A stretch of DNA of 64,000 bases, taken from Candidula unifasciata. Its lineage: Eukaryota > Mollusca > Gastropoda > Stylommatophora > Geomitridae. Below the pieces are notes generated by a model that was not told the DNA's origin, did not search any database, and was given only the letters and a program-made list of their open reading frames with translations. Position 1 is the first letter of the stretch, and every line of letters starts with the position of its first letter. The translations under genes were made by a program, and so were the position numbers. This document shows, piece after piece, positions 54,188 to 64,000 of this stretch. The stretch covers positions 77,001 through 141,000 of the forward strand of contig CAJHNH020004724.1 in NCBI GenBank assembly GCA_905116865.2, given 5' to 3'.

Positions 54188-54411
54188 AGAAAGAAGTGAT
54201 AACTGTGAATATGCAGCCATGACCAGACTGCAAGAACAACGTGTTAAAAGGTGTGTTGCCAGAAAAGAGCACTATGCAGCAGGAAGCCAAAGAACAATAA
54301 GAAATCAGCACAGAACTAGTGTCATGGGCTGCTACACACTGCGGGATTTAATTAGGTAGGGGATCCGAGAGCTTATGGACTGAAAGTTTAATGTGCAAAA
54401 AGAACAATATG
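54188..54411. other. No recognisable feature
   Basis: Short spacer between the MITE and the AACT array. Confidence 0.5.
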
Positions 54412-54675
<264 letters not shown>

Positions 54676-54779
54676 TACTATCTCAGCTGGGACTACTACT
54701 AATAATACTGCTATTAGAGCCAAAAATGCTTTTAGTATTATTACTTCTGTTGTTGCTGCTGCTTTACCTACTACTGTTG

Positions 54780-55545
54780 CTGCTGCTAGTGTCACTGTTG
54801 CACTACTGCTGATGTCACTGTTGCACTACTGCTGCTGCCACTGTTGCACTACTGTCGCTGCCACTGTTGCACTACTGCTACTGTCACTGTTGCACTACTG
54901 CTGCTTCCATAATTGCACTATTGCTGCTGCCACTGTTGCACTACTGCTGCTGCCACTGTTGCACTACTGCTGCTGTAACTGTTGCACTACTACTGCTGCC
55001 ACTGTTGCACTACTGCTGCTGCTGCTGTCACTGTTGCACTACTGCTGCTGTCACTGTTGCACTACTGCTGCTGTCACTGTTGCACTACTACTGCTGCCAC
55101 TGTTGCACTACTGTCGCTGTAAATGTTGCACTACTGCTACTGTCACTGTTGCACTACTGCTGCTGTCACTGTTGCAATACTGCTGCTGCCACTGTTGCAC
55201 TACTGTTGCTGTAAATGTTGCACTACTGCTACTGTCACTGTTGCACTACTGCTGCTGTCACTGTTGCACTACTGCAGTTGCCACTGTTGCACTACTGCTG
55301 CTGCCACTGTTGCACTACTGCAGTTGCCACTGTTGCACTACTGCTACTGTCACTGTTGCACTACTGCTGCTGTCACTGTTGCACTACTGCAGTTGCCACT
55401 GTTGCACTACTGCTGCTGTCACTGTTGCACTACTGCAGTTGCCACTGTTGCACTACTGCTACTGTCACTGTTGCACTACTGCTGCTGCCACTGTTGCACT
55501 ACTGCAGTTGCCACTGTTGCACTACTGTTGCTGTCACTATTACTA
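54780..55545. repeat. 23-bp minisatellite, about 33 units
   Basis: Unit actactgctgctgtcactg followed by ttgc; period 23 bp (gcactac at 54961, 54984 and 55007). Variants at the triplets give gctgccact, gctgtaaat and gcagttgccact. A three-base expansion adds gctgct at about 55019. Since three units make 69 bases, each plus-strand frame reads the three phases in turn and stays open, producing artefact frames of up to 248 codons. Confidence 0.96.
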
Positions 55546-55740
55546 CGACTGCAGCTGATTTTAATTATTATTAATACTGGCATGACTTTCTTTGCTATGC
55601 CACAATTTGTCCTGTGCTACTAGTACTACTTTTCCGGCTACACTATTACTACCGCTATCACTACTCTTATCACTTGTAGTGATGCTGCTGTTACTGCTAC
55701 TTCTACCACCACCACTGCTCACCACTTCTGCTTACAACAA
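55546..55740. repeat. Triplet-rich tail of the 23-bp array
   Basis: Loose act/gct/tta triplets (ctactagtactacttttccg, ctatcactactcttatcac) with no fixed period, likely degenerate array edge. Confidence 0.6.
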
Positions 55741-56662
55741 AGCATGAAGCTAAATGGTTGTTTCCTATTGAACTAGACCAGATTCGGAAATACCGACTCA
55801 GCTGAAATGTTCAAATATTTTATTGCTGTCTCCCCGCCAAAGTAATAAGAGTAAAGCACAATATACACCGCAGCCTGGCGGAACCAAAACACATCATGTG
55901 CAACATCAATCACAGTCGCTCTTTTCTGTCAAAGGTGTAGCCGGATGGCACAAGGCAGCTCAGGAAACGTCCGAATGAAAGAAAGCAATGAATAGGATAA
56001 GGTAACCATGGACTTCACATGTTTTTTGTTCTATTTCTAATCATAGAGATTCTAAATCCTTTACTTTATAGTTCATATATCAGCCTTATAATTTGTTTGC
56101 TATTTGTGGTGTTACTAGGCAATAATCCGTTCAAATCTTTGCTATTGCTAGCCCGACGGTCGGCGCTGAAATAATTGTATCAACGGACTCAAATTGATTA
56201 CTTGCCAGTTTACCTGCAGCCGAATGTAACCCTAGATTCATTTGTAAAAAAAAAAAAAATAGTGTAATTTACCCCCAATCTCTGGCCTTGTGGTAAAATG
56301 AGTAGTATCTGATTGGAAAGATTTAGTTAGCAGCGCTCACAGTGAATAAACAGCTGAATATTACCTTTTTGTATGTGATCAAAATGTCATGCACATAATT
56401 AAGTATACAGACAATCCATCATATGTTCCCGTCTTTTTCAAACACACATTGTATACAGATAATGGCTTATACCTTTGCAGAGCCGAGTCGGGCATTATAT
56501 ACTGTTAGTTAGGCATCCCACGACTGCTGCGTGCCTTGACTACTTGATGGGCAGTGATACCTCTCGGTTACAAACCTTCTCAACCCGATCCTATATACGC
56601 TCTCACGCAGCCATATCTCAGCACACTGCCTGGTTATTCAAATACATTCCATTAGCTCCCCT
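55741..56662. other. No recognisable feature
   Basis: About 920 bp. A 67-codon plus frame at 56475-56678 has no known motif. An A-run lies at 56246-56260. Confidence 0.45.
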
Positions 56663-57500
56663 CAGGTTTGCCAGATAAAAAACTTCATTTTATGCCAAAC
56701 CATTACACAAAATATGCCAGAAAATGCCAAATAAAGTATAATATTGCACCCACTTCACATTAAAAGCTCTAGATTAAATTCTTCACTGTCCTCCTCCCTG
56801 GAACCAGTGGAAGATACAGCGTAAACCTTTTGAGATGTAAAATCTTTAAGTATTTTCTCAGATGGGATGAAGTCTTGCAACTCATCTATAATGATAGCTT
56901 TATTTTTTTGTTCCGAAAATCAGCAAAAAAGAGAGTGGGTATGTTTTATTCCAGTTACTATTATACTTGCAATATCATAAGATGCTTTCCATTTTTTGGA
57001 TGACGTGGCCATTGGTAAAAGTATTAAAATCTATCACAGATAGAACTATGTCTATATCCTCTCTATTTTATGTCCTCAAGCAGTTTCTGAACAGTCTAAA
57101 TCACTCTAATCAGTGGTGGGTTTCAGTTTTATATCCCGCCTTTATTCTTGTGGATAAACATAAATTACAGAGAGCCTTGGTTTATCGAAGTCAAGATCCG
57201 TTTAGGAAGACAACAAATACAATAAGAAATGGCGCGAATCTCCGTTAGTCCGTACCAGGACATTACAACAAAGTCAAACTGAAATAAAGATGTTAACTGT
57301 AGGTCTACATTGCTTTTAGTAAATCTGCATGTTTCTAACGGAGGTACCATGAAGGAAATGTGAGCACATCTTGATACCAAATGCCAAGGAAAACCCAAAT
57401 ATGCCAAAATATGCCAGTTCATTGTCTAATGCCAGTTCAATTTCAAATATGCCAAGTTTTCGGAATCTGGCATCAAAAATGCCAATATGGCAACCCTGGC
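56663..57500 (-). other. Block bounded by ATGCCA-rich edges with a possible fossil frame
   Basis: The left edge (56663-56735) and right edge (57358-57495) are both crowded with atgccaa or tgccag motifs in the same orientation. On the minus strand from about 57012 to 56760 one frame, broken by a single stop, reads MATSSKKWKASYDIASIIVT, then after the stop NKAIIIDELQDFIPSEKILK, then TGSREEDSEEFNLEL. It is acidic at its end. I recognise no family. It could be the remains of a transposon-encoded or unprocessed host protein, or chance. Confidence 0.3.
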
Positions 57501-57554
57501 GACATTGCCTGTGCTAACATTAACCAGTTCTGGCATGTAAAGGAGATCAAAAAC

Positions 57555-57813
57555 AAAGCAGACTTGTTGAGTTGCCTTGAAAGAAGAGTAGCTAGAACAC
57601 GAAGCATCCAGACGTTTGAAATTGTCCAGCAAACCTCAGTTTCAAGGTTCAGGTTTTCCGTGCACTTTTGTCCCCAAGATGATTGGTGCAATTAGTCGGG
57701 TGATTATGTTGGTGGGCATATCTGTAGCGTTGCTACTGGAGGACAGAGAGAAGGTTCGCGTAGAGAAACTGTTTGGAATTTGCCACTACAAGATCTAAAG
57801 TCCTCATCAGGTT
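57555..57813 (+). repeat. Dispersed repeat F, copy 1
   Basis: Matches 58480-58762 over about 250 bp at perhaps 70%: gcatccagacgtttgaaatt, tgtccagcaaacctcagttt, ttttgtccccaagatgattg, gttggtgggcatatctgtag, cgttgctactggaggacaga and gagaaactgtttggaatt. Non-coding; overlapping open frames on both strands are shadows. Identity unknown. Confidence 0.75.
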
Positions 57814-58479
57814 TGTGTTCGCCAGGAGACAAATGATGGGATGATGATTCTGGAGTGAAAACTTTAGTGTGTGGTTCACAAATGGTAAAATACACATTTA
57901 TTAAATATTAGGTAAAATAGTTATTAGACGAAGCTTGTTCATGCTGTCATTTGTTTACTCAGAAATAATGAAGAGAAATAGGAAAACAAGAAAAAGGATG
58001 TTTTCCAAGGTCCATTTCAGATTTCCTTGTACACACACACACCCACATACACTCACACACACATTGCTTTAACTTCCCTAGTGATAGCTTTGCCTGTACT
58101 ATACGTTCATCATCAACACACTACTGGGAGCAGCCTAAAACTATCACTGGGATATTTTTCAGGGTACTAAAGCGACCTGTCATCAGGTCAAGATTTGTGC
58201 GTAATACTCATAAACTCCTGGAAATAGGTCATCTTTTCCTTTTACCTACAGCAACAGAAAACCTTCAAACTTTGACAAAGAGAAGGGCGCTGAAACCTGT
58301 CAGCCACAGAATTCCCTAAACCCAAATCTATATTTGCTTTCAAACAGCAGCATATTATTTGCACAGCCTCGTTATTCTTACACATCTGATTAATATCAAC
58401 ACGTGCCTCTCGTGCCTTTGGTGGAGCGAACACTTACTAACTATGGCCTGTGTAGGAAAATAAGTGTCGAGAAAAAGAA
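57814..58479. other. Spacer between the two F repeats
   Basis: A short CA-rich patch lies at 58033-58065. A 63-codon minus frame at 58242-58433 has a CCxC-like stretch but no known family. Nothing supported. Confidence 0.45.
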
Positions 58480-58762
58480 AAAAAAACTTGCTAAGATGGC
58501 TTTTAAAGAATGAAGATAGAAAACGAAGTGCCCAGACATTTGAGATTGTCCAGCTGACCTAATTTTCAAGGTTAGATTTTTCCCTGAACGTTTGTCCCCA
58601 CGACAATTGTGAAGACGGGTGATCTGAGCGTTGGTGAAATTAGTCGGCCTGTTACGTCAGTGGGAATTTTGGTGGCGTTGTTATTAGAGAACTGCGAGAA
58701 GGTTCGTTAGGAGAAACTCTTCGGAGTTGGTCACTATTGAATCTATTGTCCTTGTCAGGTCG
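58480..58762 (+). repeat. Dispersed repeat F, copy 2
   Basis: Companion of 57555-57813 in the same orientation, about 925 bp away (gcccagacatttgagattgt, tgtccccacgacaattgtga, ttgttattagagaactgcga, gagaaactcttcggagttgg). It contains an insert of about 30 bp near 58612-58645 relative to copy 1. Confidence 0.75.
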
Positions 58763-59094
58763 AATTAGCTTCCCGTGTCATCTAATGCCAGTTTTTTTAG
58801 TGGGAACCCAGTGCTGGTTTGTCTATCGTGTTCGTTTGTGAATCAAAGGTGAAATAATGTTACCACTGAGGGAATGGCTGACCTGCAGTATGAAAGTGGT
58901 AGCACTTTATATGTAGTGAGCAAGCAGTCAAAACTTCCTGTATTATATCACTTTTGCCGTGTGGACAGCGACGCCTTAAGAGCATGAGAATTTACGGCCG
59001 CATGGCTGGTGCTGTCGCCACAACTGTGCACGTGAGGATTTTATTTCATAACTGGAGTACAAAATAAAATAGAAATGCAAAAAGTTAGTTGCGT
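58763..59094. other. No recognisable feature
   Basis: Spacer of about 330 bp without coding or repeat signals. Confidence 0.5.
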
Positions 59095-59262
59095 CTTATT
59101 TACATGACATTGCAGAACCAACCCAAGCATTTTTTAGACGGACGGTTTCTCAATACCACTGTCGAGACCAACGCAAGGCGCAAGACCCGCAGCTAGCATC
59201 GAATCCGGCACCCCGTCATAACGAAGCGCGTTCGCAACGCCTAAGCCAAAGGACGCGAGATC
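59095..59262 (-). repeat. SINE-C copy with internal deletion
   Basis: Minus strand: head region with box B ccggattcgatgc, then gtggtattgagaaaccgtcc, and the end gggttggttctgcaatgtca. The middle body (gcaatggcaaactac and the following 60 bp) is deleted. Confidence 0.75.
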
Positions 59263-59277
59263 TAGCTATCGGTCTAT

Positions 59278-60105
<828 letters not shown>

Positions 60106-60235
60106 TCCTGTTGTTTATTTGCCTTGCCTGTTTTTATTCTTTCCCTCTTTATAATTGACTCCTGTCTCTTAATCTCTCAATCCCCATCTGTTTCTCTAAC
60201 TCTACAAACACACATACACACATACACACAGTGCG

Positions 60236-60272
60236 AGAGAAAAAGACTCCGAAAGAGAGTGAGGGAGAGACA

Positions 60273-60326
<54 letters not shown>
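60236..60326. repeat. (GA)n microsatellite, interrupted
   Basis: GA repeats with GACAGA interruptions, purer towards 60290-60326. Open frames on both strands are artefacts. Confidence 0.95.
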
Positions 60327-60329
<3 letters not shown>

Positions 60330-61132
60330 AACACTTAAATAAAAACAGAAGGTAACATAAAATGAGACTAACAGCCACGCAGACAGATATAACAACAGAC
60401 CCAGCGAGACAGACAATAAACAGAACCTGATGGTGGATCCATGTGTTTGTCGACTGCTGAATTGTTGACATAACCAGACACCCTTTTACTTCCCCCCCCC
60501 CCCCTTTCCCACTCCCCGCTCCCACCCCCAGTCTTGCTCTATCTGCCCTCTGACTCATCAACAATTCAACGTTTTCTGGCTATTTAACGACACATTGATG
60601 AATGATCGATTATCATTCCATTCTCCCCGTCGGCAGTCTAGCTAGAATGGCAGCCTGTGCCTGGTTGCTGTAAGCCTATCCTCGTATCATCAGTCTTGAC
60701 GCAAAGTAACAACACAGAACTAGTGCTCAAATATATCTTTGGCAGTATTACAATTACGTACGTTTATTGCTGAAAATTATATTTACTGCCAGTATTTACA
60801 ACGGGGGTCTTTGAGTCTGAGGTCTTAGGACCCTGTGGCTGTCGTCACGGACTGTATAGGTTAGGATTATATTTTTGATTCCCATGGAAACAAAAAATAA
60901 CCATCTTAATCTATTATTTGCACAAGGGTTTTCCCTTCAAAGACCATAGTTTAAAATATTTGGCAAACTGCTCCTCTGAACTGTTACTACACATAATAAG
61001 CAAACAGACAATGCATTTACGGGCACTTAAAAAGAAGTTGTGGATTTCTAGCTGTACCATACACATGGCCATTGAAGACAACTTTCTAGAGGTGCTTAGT
61101 GCGTCATGTATCATAGTTCACTTGTTTCCATA
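60327..61132. other. No recognisable feature
   Basis: A C-run at 60494-60506 and a C-rich patch to 60530. A plus-strand frame at about 60918-61133 (LANCSSELLLHIISKQTMHL) and its mirror lack recognised motifs. Confidence 0.45.
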
Positions 61133-61262
61133 GCGAGGCTCACGCGTCATTTGGGGGTGACAGATTTGATTTCTGGATCGGTAATTATAGCTTTTAATTT
61201 TTATGTTGTCTAGTGCGTTCTTCTATCTTTCTACTTCTTTTTATGAGTACGGACATAATTTG
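61133..61262 (+). repeat. SINE-H copy, partial
   Basis: Plus strand: decayed box B region (gatttgatttctgg), then taattatagcttttaatttt, tatgttgtctagtgcgttct and tctatctttctacttctttt. Matches 52603-52790 read on the minus strand. The 3' end is missing after 61262. Confidence 0.7.
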
Positions 61263-61294
61263 TCTTTGAGAATTTCGAGTTGGGCTTATACCTA

Positions 61295-61650
61295 TCACAG
61301 AGACAGATTCCCAAAACTGCGGCAGACCCCAAGCCCTGCGGCAGACACCTAAAACTGCGGCAAACCCTCATCCCGAGGCAGACCGCTAAACCAGCGACAG
61401 ACCTACAAACCTGATGCAGACCCCCAAACCTGCGGCAGACCTACAAACCTGAGGCAGACTCTCAAACCAGCCGCAGACCCCCAAACCTGCGGCAGACCTA
61501 CAAACTTAACGCAGACTCTCAAACCTGCGGCAGACCTACAAACTTGAGACAGATTTCCAAACCTACGGAGGACCTAAAAACATGACGCAGCCTCTCAAAC
61601 CTGCGGAAGACCCCACAAACCTGAGGCAGACTCCAAAACCTATGGTTATC
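61295..61650. repeat. About 20-21-bp degenerate minisatellite
   Basis: Units like aaacctgcggcagacctac repeat about 17 times with much variation (gaggcagactctc, gatgcagaccccc, gacgcagcctctc). The array is old or only loosely homogenised. No gene. Confidence 0.88.
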
Positions 61651-62117
61651 ACAGTGTCTATTGTGTTGGCGACATCATTCTATGATTTTGAAGTCACCGT
61701 TTGTAGAGGTCTGTGGGGGGTGGTGGGGGGGGGGGGATGCGTTCAAGCCCTTTGCTTCGCGATCTGCCGCTCGCGGGTTCGTTTCTCTGCCTACTTTGTT
61801 CGGTTCACGAGTGTACTTTTTAGCAAGATGCCCGGAGATCGTCCCCGCTTCTATGGAGGTGGTGCTTTATGTGATGCTGTCGACAAACTGCGGTAGGTCG
61901 AATGGAAGGAGCCAAATGTGATAAAATCGATGTAACGAAATCAATCTTCACGACTATACAAGTAACGTAGTGAATTCCTTATCAGCATATTACTGCTGTG
62001 TGTTACTAAAGTGTCTAATTGGACTGTCAAAATTGTGATTTCATTGAAGTGACTGATATCTCACACGACATTCTCATTTTATCTGGATCTAGTTCATCTC
62101 TTTGCAATTATTTCTGA

Positions 62118-62119
<2 letters not shown>
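61651..62119. other. G-run and possible tRNA-like scrap; otherwise nothing
   Basis: A G-run at 61712-61735 is followed by gatgcgttcaagccctttgc and ctcgcgggttcgtttc, the latter with a box-B-like gggttcg. It could be a decayed SINE head on the plus strand but has no clear box A. Overlapping frames at 61582-61921 lack motifs. Confidence 0.35.
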
Positions 62120-62121
<2 letters not shown>

Positions 62122-62196
<75 letters not shown>

Positions 62197-62236
62197 GTCT
62201 CTCTCTGTCTCTCTCTGTCTCTTTCTCTCTCTTTTC
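62122..62236. repeat. (CT)n microsatellite
   Basis: About 115 bp of CT, with ATCT and GTCT interruptions on the right side. Confidence 0.97.
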
Positions 62237-62261
62237 TCGTGTGAAAGTACCACAAAGGGCC

Positions 62262-62395
62262 TTTTTCAATGTCTTTAGGGGTATTAGGCATATAGGGCTA
62301 GACCTATATTTTATAGAGCAATTAGCACTCCGCAGCTGAGGTGGTCAACATCACGCCGGCCGCTTTTACTTCTCAGGACTAAACCTGAGGGTAAA
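62262..62395 (-). repeat. SINE-B tail fragment
   Basis: Minus-strand SINE-B tail: gtaaaagcggccggcgtgat, then gttgaccacctcagctgcgg, tgctctataaaatataggtc and cctatatgcctaatacccct. Head absent. Confidence 0.7.
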
Positions 62396-62920
62396 GGGTA
62401 AAGTTGGGGCGACCATCCCCAACCCAGCGCGTCCACTGGTGGCGGATTATGAAACGGCCTCTAGATACAGAGGTCAGCTGTGAATAGCCAAATAAGCAGC
62501 CGCGGACCAACTGGCGGTGGGCACAGAGGGCGAGGCGAGATTTCAGGGTGGGATCTGAAATCCTTATAACATACCTCATATGCTCGGAGACGCGCTGCCA
62601 AGCGGGTCGGGGCGCTATAACCCTTTCCCTGGGTAGGTGGAACCCGTTAGCTCTGGCCAGCAGTCCATCTAGGAGACGGCAAACTGTGAATATAAACCCC
62701 CAAATTCAAGGTGGGCCAACGTGCTGAGGAACTGGATGGCCACGGGTGAGCTGGTCGCGAACGTTGGACGTCTGGCGGGCGTGCCGGGTGGCACCATGCG
62801 TATGGACTCCTACGGGACACACATTGCCCCTTCCCTAGCAGGCAGGCAATACCAGTGTGACCGGTTATTTCCTGCAGTACTCTTTTTTTTTTGCATGTGG
62901 ATATTAAAAATATACATAGG
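62396..62920 (+). other. Probable LINE 5' leader, GC-rich
   Basis: GC-rich relative to neighbours and directly upstream of an endonuclease reading frame. Phrases such as gtggcggattatgaaacggc and ctctagatacagaggtcagc look like the 5' untranslated region of a LINE, but this is inferred from position. A T-run at 62882-62890 interrupts it. Confidence 0.4.
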
Positions 62921-62923
62921 AAT

Positions 62924-62968
62924 CGTCGCCGGAGCTACGGAGCACGTGTTCTGCGCTTGACACATTTT
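62924..62968 (+). repeat. Scrap resembling SINE-A tail
   Basis: gtcgccggagctacggagca and cgtgttctgcgctt resemble the SINE-A segment tcgccggcgctacagagcct plus gtgcactgtgct. Very short, so it may be chance. Confidence 0.35.
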
Positions 62969-62984
62969 TCAGCAGTTTGTGAAG

Positions 62985-64000
62985 AGAGAGTGAGAAGGAA
63001 ACGACGAGAAAATGGGGAGAGAGGAAGGCAAAGAAATAGGAGGGCAGGTGCTAGGAGAACAAGACGAAAAGCAGAAAGATTGGGCTTCAATCATGTAAGA
63101 GTAGGATACTGGAACTGTCGGAGTGCTAGGTAGAGAGGTCCTGTACTGGAGAGGTTGACTTTTGATGTCATCATGCTCCAGGAGCTAAATACAGACAGAT
63201 ATCATTGCCCTGGGTGCGTCAGTTATTTAAACCCTGTTGGACAGGAGAGACATGGACAAGGTCTGGTGGTAAAAGAAGGAAAGAAGCATACGTTGCTTGA
63301 CTTGAGCTAGTGAAACCACAGTGGAAGAGAGGTTCAGGGGATACAGGTGGAGAATGATGATTTAAGTTGGAACTTCATAAAATATATATGCCACGGTAGA
63401 CTTTTGTCAGAATGGAACAGTTGTGCTGGCTCAGGGAATTGAAGGAGTTACCAGGTGATACGTTACTCATATGTGGGGATTTTAACGCGATTAACAGAGA
63501 ATGGGACACAGTGGAGAAAACCGACAGAGAATTGCCCTTGCTGAGGCCATGGCTGACTCTGTTATGGTCTGCATTAATGATGGGAGGCCGACTAGGATGG
63601 CAATGAGGTCTGGCGATGCAGATACAGCCATTGACTTGACATTTGTCTCCCAGTCCTTGGTTTTAGATGTTAAATGGACTGCCCTAAATGATCATGGGAC
63701 TGATTACCTACCATGTTGAATCCTGATTTCTAAACCCCGTAAGGTTAAGGCTGGGAGAGCATGCAAGACCTTCCTGTATAAGTGGACCAACAACCTACTT
63801 GGACGCATAGAACAGGGAGCATGCAACAGAACTGCCAGAACTAATTTTCTACAGCCCCCATGGTGGACTGCAGAAGCAGAACAGGCGTGGAAGGCAAAGA
63901 GAGCTTCAGTGAAGCAGCTAAAGAAAGTACGACAGACACCCTCAAGCTCACAAGAGGGAGTGGAGATGGCGAAAATGTGAAAAAAGATCAGGTGGGGGGG
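62985..64000 (+). pseudogene. LINE with apurinic-type endonuclease, runs off the window
   Basis: Begins with a very basic segment (RRKRRENGERGRQRNRRAGA) followed by FNHVRVGYWNCRSAR, the endonuclease start with its Asn. It continues with FDVIMLQELNTDRYHCPGCV (catalytic Glu), GQERHGQGLVVKEGKK and LLICGDFNAINREWDTVE (Asp at 63478). Near the end are DADTAIDLTFVSQSLVLDVK and WTALNDHGTDYLPC (terminal Asp-His). Frames must be switched about four times and there are stops (for example after CRSAR), so this copy is inactive. After 63720 a linker region (KAGRACKTFLYKWTNNLLGR) leads towards reverse transcriptase, which would lie beyond 64000. It resembles the 46.5 kb element in layout but is a different family by sequence. 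Confidence 0.83.

Noticed and set aside
54812..55623. 248-codon Cys/Leu/His-rich membrane-like protein
   Set aside because: Generated by the 23-bp minisatellite; all three plus-strand frames give similar products.

Overview
This window looks like repeat-rich, gene-poor DNA from an animal nuclear genome, most likely an invertebrate and plausibly a mollusc. The mollusc guess rests on the mix of decayed Tc1/mariner, RTE-like and RNase H-bearing LINE fragments, tRNA-derived SINEs, hAT miniature elements and very long microsatellites. It is an inference and no taxon is proven. I find no intact host protein-coding gene, no rRNA and no functional tRNA gene. Most long open frames are produced by tandem repeats whose unit lacks stop codons. 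A spliced gene with small exons cannot be excluded by eye.

Layout. 0-5 kb: a full-length but broken Tc1/mariner transposase (DD34E spacing kept), a copy of a (GAA)n-tailed SINE-like family (called E here), a 44-bp minisatellite, and a long CTT tract that is the expanded 3' tail of a LINE on the minus strand. 5-20 kb: simple repeats, LINE C-terminal scraps, two SINE families (B and C), and an RNase H pseudogene at 14.1-14.9 kb. 20-26 kb: two hAT MITEs of the type with ends like CAGTGGTTCTCAACC, several tRNA-headed SINEs (A, B, C), repeat family D and a 43-bp minisatellite.

26-31.6 kb: a 39-bp minisatellite of about 70 units, then two inverted copies of a composite unit (family E core, a spacer and a 35-bp VNTR), the second lying inside a split SINE-B, then a direct pair of family D repeats. 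32.5-34 kb: remnants of two different RNase H-type LINEs joined end to end. 35-44.3 kb: a 98-bp satellite with a higher-order organisation (three copies of a 1412-bp unit). It is interrupted by a 2.3-kb segment with TG...CA ends and a perfect 5-bp target duplication, read as a solo LTR or LTR-type insertion, and by a further unexplained 1.84-kb block.

44-64 kb: more SINEs, a jockey-like endonuclease pseudogene (46.5-47.6 kb), an internally deleted RTE-type LINE on the minus strand (47.7-48.5 kb), LINE tails, a perfect 126-bp direct repeat in SINE sequence, a third hAT-like MITE, (AACT)n and 23-bp arrays, a compound tetranucleotide tract, and at the right edge the 5' part of another LINE with an endonuclease domain running out of the window.

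The elements work together only in the sense of mobility. The LINEs could have supplied retrotransposition machinery to the SINEs. Family E and one LINE family share (GAA)n tails, which appear to seed the long GAA/CTT microsatellites. I found no convincing new enzymatic system. The most interesting structures are the higher-order 98-bp satellite with its LTR-like insertion and the inverted VNTR-bearing composite.
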